Positions 6,253 to 7,662 of a DNA stretch of 7,662 nt are shown in pieces (the first letter of the stretch is position 1; each line of letters starts with the position of its first letter). Where the stretch lies: contig JAAFHR010000146.1 in the NCBI GenBank assembly GCA_013298455.1, positions 1 to 7,662 on the forward strand. Reading direction: 5' to 3'. Under the pieces are notes generated by a model that saw only the letters and a program-made list of their open reading frames with translations, was not told the DNA's origin and did not search any database. The position numbers and the translations under genes were made by a program. Origin of the DNA: Betaproteobacteria bacterium (GTDB taxonomy: Bacteria > Pseudomonadota > Gammaproteobacteria > Burkholderiales > Casimicrobiaceae).

Positions 6253-6693
6253 ATGGCACGCGCACAAGAACTCAAAGACGCCGGACTCAAGGCCACGCTG
6301 CCACGCATGAAAGTGCTCGATTTGTTTCAAGGCTCAAAAGTGCGCCACATGACCGCCGAGGATGTGTATCGCTTGCTGATGGACGAAGGGCTCGACGTGG
6401 GCTTGGCCACGATCTACCGGGTGCTCACGCAATTTGAGCAAGCCGGGCTCTTGAAACGCCATCATTTCGAAGGCGGCAAATCGATTTTCGAATTGAATGA
6501 GGGCGACAAACACGACCATATCGTGTGCGTTAACACCGGCAAAGTCGTCGAATTTCACGACCCCGAAATCGAAAAGCGCATCGCCAAAATCGTCAAAGAT
6601 CACGGCTTCGAATTGGTCGATCACGTGCTGCACATTCGAGCCCTTGCGCCCGCACCGGACGCGCCTCGTAAGGCGGCTAGAAAGCTTTCTTAA
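6253..6693 (+). CDS. fur: Ferric uptake regulator Fur
   Basis: Fur is a dimeric metal-responsive repressor of iron uptake genes. The 146-residue protein starts at an ATG with AGAGGA eight bases upstream. The N-terminal winged-helix domain contains GLKATLPRMKVLDLF (11-25), HMTAEDVYRLL (32-42) and the recognition region GLATIYRVLTQFEQAGLL (50-67), followed by FEGGKSIFEL (72-81). The dimerisation/metal domain contains KHDHIVCVNTGKVVEF (86-101) and HGFELVDHVLHI. By comparison with Pseudomonas aeruginosa Fur, one metal site is intact (H32, E80, H89, E100), while the other has K86 where His is expected, with D88, E107 and H124 kept. The CxxC zinc pair of E. coli Fur is not present: only C92 remains, with T95 in place of the second Cys, as in Pseudomonas-type Fur. 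The C-terminus is a proline/alanine/lysine tail. It is divergent from bamE. Confidence 0.95.
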   Translation: MARAQELKDAGLKATLPRMKVLDLFQGSKVRHMTAEDVYRLLMDEGLDVGLATIYRVLTQFEQAGLLKRHHFEGGKSIFELNEGDKHDHIVCVNTGKVVEFHDPEIEKRIAKIVKDHGFELVDHVLHIRALAPAPDAPRKAARKLS

Positions 6694-6848
6694 CCAAAAC
6701 GAGCCGGAATTTGGCGAAACGGGTGAAATGGGCTTAATTCAATAAGCCGCGCGATCACGCTGTGGCCCAAACTGAGCGGCGCGGTCCGCCATAAAGTTGG
6801 CTTCGCAAACCCTACCTCTTGAGTGCGAGGCGTTTTGCCGATTGAGTC
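6694..6848. other. Convergent intergenic region fur / anti-sigma gene
   Basis: The two flanking genes converge here, so a bidirectional terminator would be expected, but none is convincing. The only clear short inverted repeat is GGCTTA (6731-6736) with TAAGCC (6743-6748) around a six-base loop, without a T-run on either side. The rest shows no gene, tRNA or repeat that I can recognise. Confidence 0.35.
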
Positions 6849-7490
6849 CTACCAACCCAACAATCGCCGCCCCAGCAACGCTCCAACAACGCCGGGAATA
6901 AGCATGCCGAGCGTGTACCAAATCATTAGAAAGCTCGGCGCAATCTCTGGGCAGTGAAGCGAATAAATCATCGCACCGAGCGCGCCGGAGAAAAAACCGA
7001 GGACAGCGCCAGTGATGCGAAGCCGCGTTGGCGCAAACTGCCGCGCGATCCACACCGATGCCAAAAAAATCGGGATCGAAATCAGGGCGATATTTTTTGA
7101 GCAAACTTGCCAAGACACGCCGAGCACCATTTGCATCCGCCGCTCTGCGGGCGCATCCATCAAGAGCCAGCCGCCGATCACGGCCAGTAGCAACACCGGA
7201 ATCAAAAGCGGCCACAATGCCACGCCCCGCGCCACGCCCGGCTTTCCCAATCGGGACAGGGCAATCCAAGTAAGCGCGGCGAGCGAAGCGATAAACGCAA
7301 AGCGAACCCAAAACCACGCGTTCGTCAGCAGGCTGCCGAGGCGAGGATTCAAAGACATCCACGCCACCATCAACACAAACGACACCACCACCGCAGCGGC
7401 GAGTGCCAGCGCTACTTTTGCGAAGTGCGCACGCTGATTCACTGGCGGTGCCTCAGCGGCGAGCATCGCGATCAAGTCATTGGTTTTCAT
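6849..7490 (-). CDS. nrsF: NrsF-type (DUF1109) membrane anti-sigma factor
   Basis: This inner-membrane protein very probably sequesters the ECF sigma factor encoded just upstream. It has 213 residues, typical for the family. A cytoplasmic N-terminus opens with MKTNDLIAMLAAEAPPV, the usual sigma-binding start of DUF1109 proteins. About six hydrophobic segments follow (roughly 27-46, 58-78, 92-111, 133-149, 160-177 and 187-206). Two conserved cysteines stand out: C130 in WQVC...ISIPIF and C180 in SLHCPE. As I recall, Caulobacter NrsF uses the equivalent pair (about 131 and 181) for the response to chromate and cadmium stress. The ATG at 7490 has GAGGT five bases upstream and overlaps the sigma factor stop codon (ATGA), so the two are translationally coupled. 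The family call is firm; the inducing signal here is inferred. Confidence 0.9.
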   Translation of the reverse strand: MKTNDLIAMLAAEAPPVNQRAHFAKVALALAAAVVVSFVLMVAWMSLNPRLGSLLTNAWFWVRFAFIASLAALTWIALSRLGKPGVARGVALWPLLIPVLLLAVIGGWLLMDAPAERRMQMVLGVSWQVCSKNIALISIPIFLASVWIARQFAPTRLRITGAVLGFFSGALGAMIYSLHCPEIAPSFLMIWYTLGMLIPGVVGALLGRRLLGW

Positions 7491-7662
7491 GAGACACCTC
7501 GCATCCGATCCGCGAGCGCTTTGAGCCCGCGATGTATCCCCACTTTGATTGACGATTCAGACTGGCCGGTTTTGTTGGCAGCCTCAGCAATCGAGAGCCC
7601 TTCGATCTTGACCCAATGAATGGCTTCGCGCTGCTTTTCAGGCAAATCGTCCAACAGCGTCA
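7487..7662 (-). CDS. ECF-type RNA polymerase sigma factor, C-terminal end
   Basis: Only the last 57 full codons are in the window; the gene continues beyond the right edge. The visible part is sigma-70 region 4, which contacts the -35 element: LLDDLPEKQREAIHWVKIEG (2-21), then the helix-turn-helix LSIAEAANKTGQSESSIKVG (22-41) and HRGLKALADRMRG. The stop TGA (7489-7487) overlaps the ATG of the anti-sigma gene. Pairing with a DUF1109 anti-sigma factor places it with the Caulobacter SigF-like ECF group (ECF16, as I recall), although the diagnostic region 2 is outside the window. Such pairs are usually autoregulated from a promoter upstream of the sigma gene, not visible here. Confidence 0.92.
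   Translation of the reverse strand, partial: TLLDDLPEKQREAIHWVKIEGLSIAEAANKTGQSESSIKVGIHRGLKALADRMRGVS

Noticed and set aside
6760..6848. Possible tRNA-like stretch (GGCTTCGCAAACCC) between fur and the anti-sigma gene
   Set aside because: No acceptor stem, D-arm and anticodon arm could be assembled around it; the resemblance to a T-arm is superficial.
6739..7362. Minus-strand open frame of 207 residues overlapping the anti-sigma gene
   Set aside because: It is a shifted frame of the anti-sigma gene, whose own frame has the membrane segments, conserved cysteines, ribosome site and coupling to the sigma factor.

Overview
This 7,662-bp window looks like ordinary chromosomal housekeeping DNA from a proteobacterium, most likely a betaproteobacterium (Burkholderiales/Nitrosomonadales-like). 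The reasons are the carB-greA and bamE-dapB-fur neighbourhoods, the moderately high GC content, and proteins that read like proteobacterial CarB, GreA, DapB, BamE and Fur. The genus cannot be told from the sequence alone.

Layout, left to right. (1) The window opens inside carB (+ strand), the large subunit of carbamoyl-phosphate synthase; it runs to a TAA at 2531 and is followed by a clear intrinsic terminator and then an 18-bp perfect palindrome. (2) greA (+) encodes a transcript-cleavage factor of standard length. (3) Directly at the greA stop codon lies a 157-163-bp, almost wholly self-complementary element with perfect 15-bp ends and flanking TA dinucleotides at CTAG, which looks like a small non-autonomous mobile element (MITE). 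(4) On the minus strand come a small unrecognised secreted protein with four cysteines and a solute-binding protein of the PhnD-like type without any permease or ATPase beside it. (5) Also on the minus strand, bamE then dapB form a likely operon: outer-membrane assembly lipoprotein and lysine/peptidoglycan-precursor biosynthesis. (6) fur (+) is divergent from bamE across 74 bp. (7) At the right end, on the minus strand, are an ECF sigma factor (3' end only) and its translationally coupled NrsF/DUF1109-type membrane anti-sigma factor.

Functionally the window combines pyrimidine/arginine precursor synthesis (carB), transcription elongation (greA), diaminopimelate synthesis (dapB), outer-membrane assembly (bamE), iron regulation (fur) and a stress-response sigma/anti-sigma pair. 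In related bacteria bamE, dapB, carA, carB and greA are, as I recall, often collinear. Here carB-greA and bamE-dapB face each other with two accessory genes between, which suggests a rearrangement.

No clearly novel multi-gene system is visible. The strongest non-coding signal is the palindromic element at 3143-3305. The most interesting coding details are an unusual metal-ligand set in Fur, the unrecognised four-cysteine secreted protein, and the conserved cysteine pair in the anti-sigma factor.
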